A stretch of DNA of 64,000 bases from Thermaerobacter sp. PB12/4term (GTDB lineage: Bacteria; Bacillota; Sulfobacillia; Thermaerobacterales; Thermaerobacteraceae): the NCBI RefSeq assembly GCF_003403315.2, contig NZ_CP048407.1:744001-808000 (forward strand), in the 5' to 3' direction. The position numbers and the translations under genes are program-made. The notes beneath the pieces were generated by a model. The model was not told the DNA's origin, did not search any database, and saw only the letters and a list, made by a program, of their open reading frames with translations. Shown here one piece after another: positions 63,730 to 64,000 of this stretch; the stretch's first letter is position 1, and each line of letters opens with the position of its first letter.

Positions 63730-64000
63730 ACGCCGGCAGGGGGCCGGCCCGGCGCGCAAGACACCGGGAGGTACGGTCCGGCGCTCGGCAGGCCCGGGTG
63801 CCGCTGCCCGCCCCGGCGCCGGTCCCGGGCGCGGCCCCGCCGCTGCGGTTCCGGGGCCCTCGTCGCGGCCCCGGCCGTCCCGCCCCGGTCGCCGTCCCGC
63901 CCGTCGCGGCCGCGATGCGGTCCAGGCCGTTGCGGCCGTGGCGCGCTTCCGGCCGGGAAGCCGTGGGGCGATCCCGGCCGGGCGGATCGCCAGGCCCCGC
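63730..64000. other. GC-rich end of window, no gene identified
   Basis: 271 bases of extreme GC with an open but featureless frame rich in Arg, Pro, Gly and Ala codons. A GGGAGGTACGG at 63766-63776 could be the ribosome site of a following transporter gene with a low-complexity leader, but no ATG or GTG start with recognisable sequence is in view. Confidence 0.4.

Overview
The window looks like chromosome of a very GC-rich, probably thermophilic, Gram-positive-lineage bacterium, best matched by a Thermaerobacter-like member of the high-GC Bacillota. This is inferred from gene content and style: strong AGGAGG-type ribosome sites, many GTG/TTG starts, a SpoIID-domain protein carrying S-layer (SLH) repeats, a monoderm-type type IV pilus locus, and Ala/Gly/Pro-rich low-complexity stretches inside conserved enzymes. 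No rRNA, tRNA or CRISPR array was seen.

Layout. 1-6.25 kb is a transposon graveyard. An IS3 element sits in an IS110 element, which sits in the istB ATPase of an IS21 element, which abuts an IS1182-type remnant. Next come an AT-rich orphan membrane-protein gene and a decayed ISLre2 element with both inverted repeats. 6.5-19.2 kb is a cell-envelope region: a large imperfect palindrome, a SpoIID/LytB-SLH exoprotein, glycosyltransferases, a DUF4330 protein, an O-antigen-ligase-like polymerase, a MurJ/MviN-type flippase and a geranylgeranyl-reductase-like flavoprotein. 19.3-24.5 kb (minus strand) is a complete branched-chain amino-acid ABC transporter (livKHMGF). Divergent from it, 24.8-29.5 kb holds hutU-hutI-hutG for histidine breakdown; hutH is not in the window. 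29.7-34.0 kb carries a sirtuin coupled to a DinB protein, a polysaccharide deacetylase, a MoaD-like protein and an acetamidase/formamidase that could consume formamide made by HutG.

34.3-34.95 kb is an AbrB-type antitoxin fused by deletion to a headless PIN toxin. 35-47.7 kb is a type IV pilus/pseudopilus locus in the order pilT, pilD, pilB, pilC, prepilin, two minor pilins, PilX-like, pilM, pilN, pilO. 47.7-48.2 kb is a HEPN/MNT-type remnant. 48.5-52.2 kb has manC-like and galU nucleotidyl-sugar enzymes, a small membrane protein and an S66 carboxypeptidase. A threonine-dehydratase-like gene follows on the minus strand. 54.0-55.9 kb is an mntA-hepT toxin-antitoxin pair whose hepT is split by an IS200/IS605 element; excising the element restores the toxin frame exactly. 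56.3-63.7 kb is a peptide-use cluster: an M19-type dipeptidase, a proline-iminopeptidase-like hydrolase, an IclR regulator and an oligopeptide ABC transporter (binding protein and two permeases).

Themes. (1) Mobile elements and toxin-antitoxin remnants sit together at several seams. (2) Uptake of amino acids and peptides is linked to their catabolism, and each binding-protein gene is followed by a perfect 13-bp hairpin before or near the permease genes. (3) In-frame minisatellites and Ala/Gly/Pro-rich insertions interrupt at least ten unrelated conserved enzymes. No clear, complete novel defence or biosynthetic system was found. The most informative oddities are the split hepT, the nested IS stack with a candidate bridge-RNA region, the AT-rich orphan, the palindrome ahead of the SpoIID-SLH gene and the minisatellite-bearing hut enzymes.
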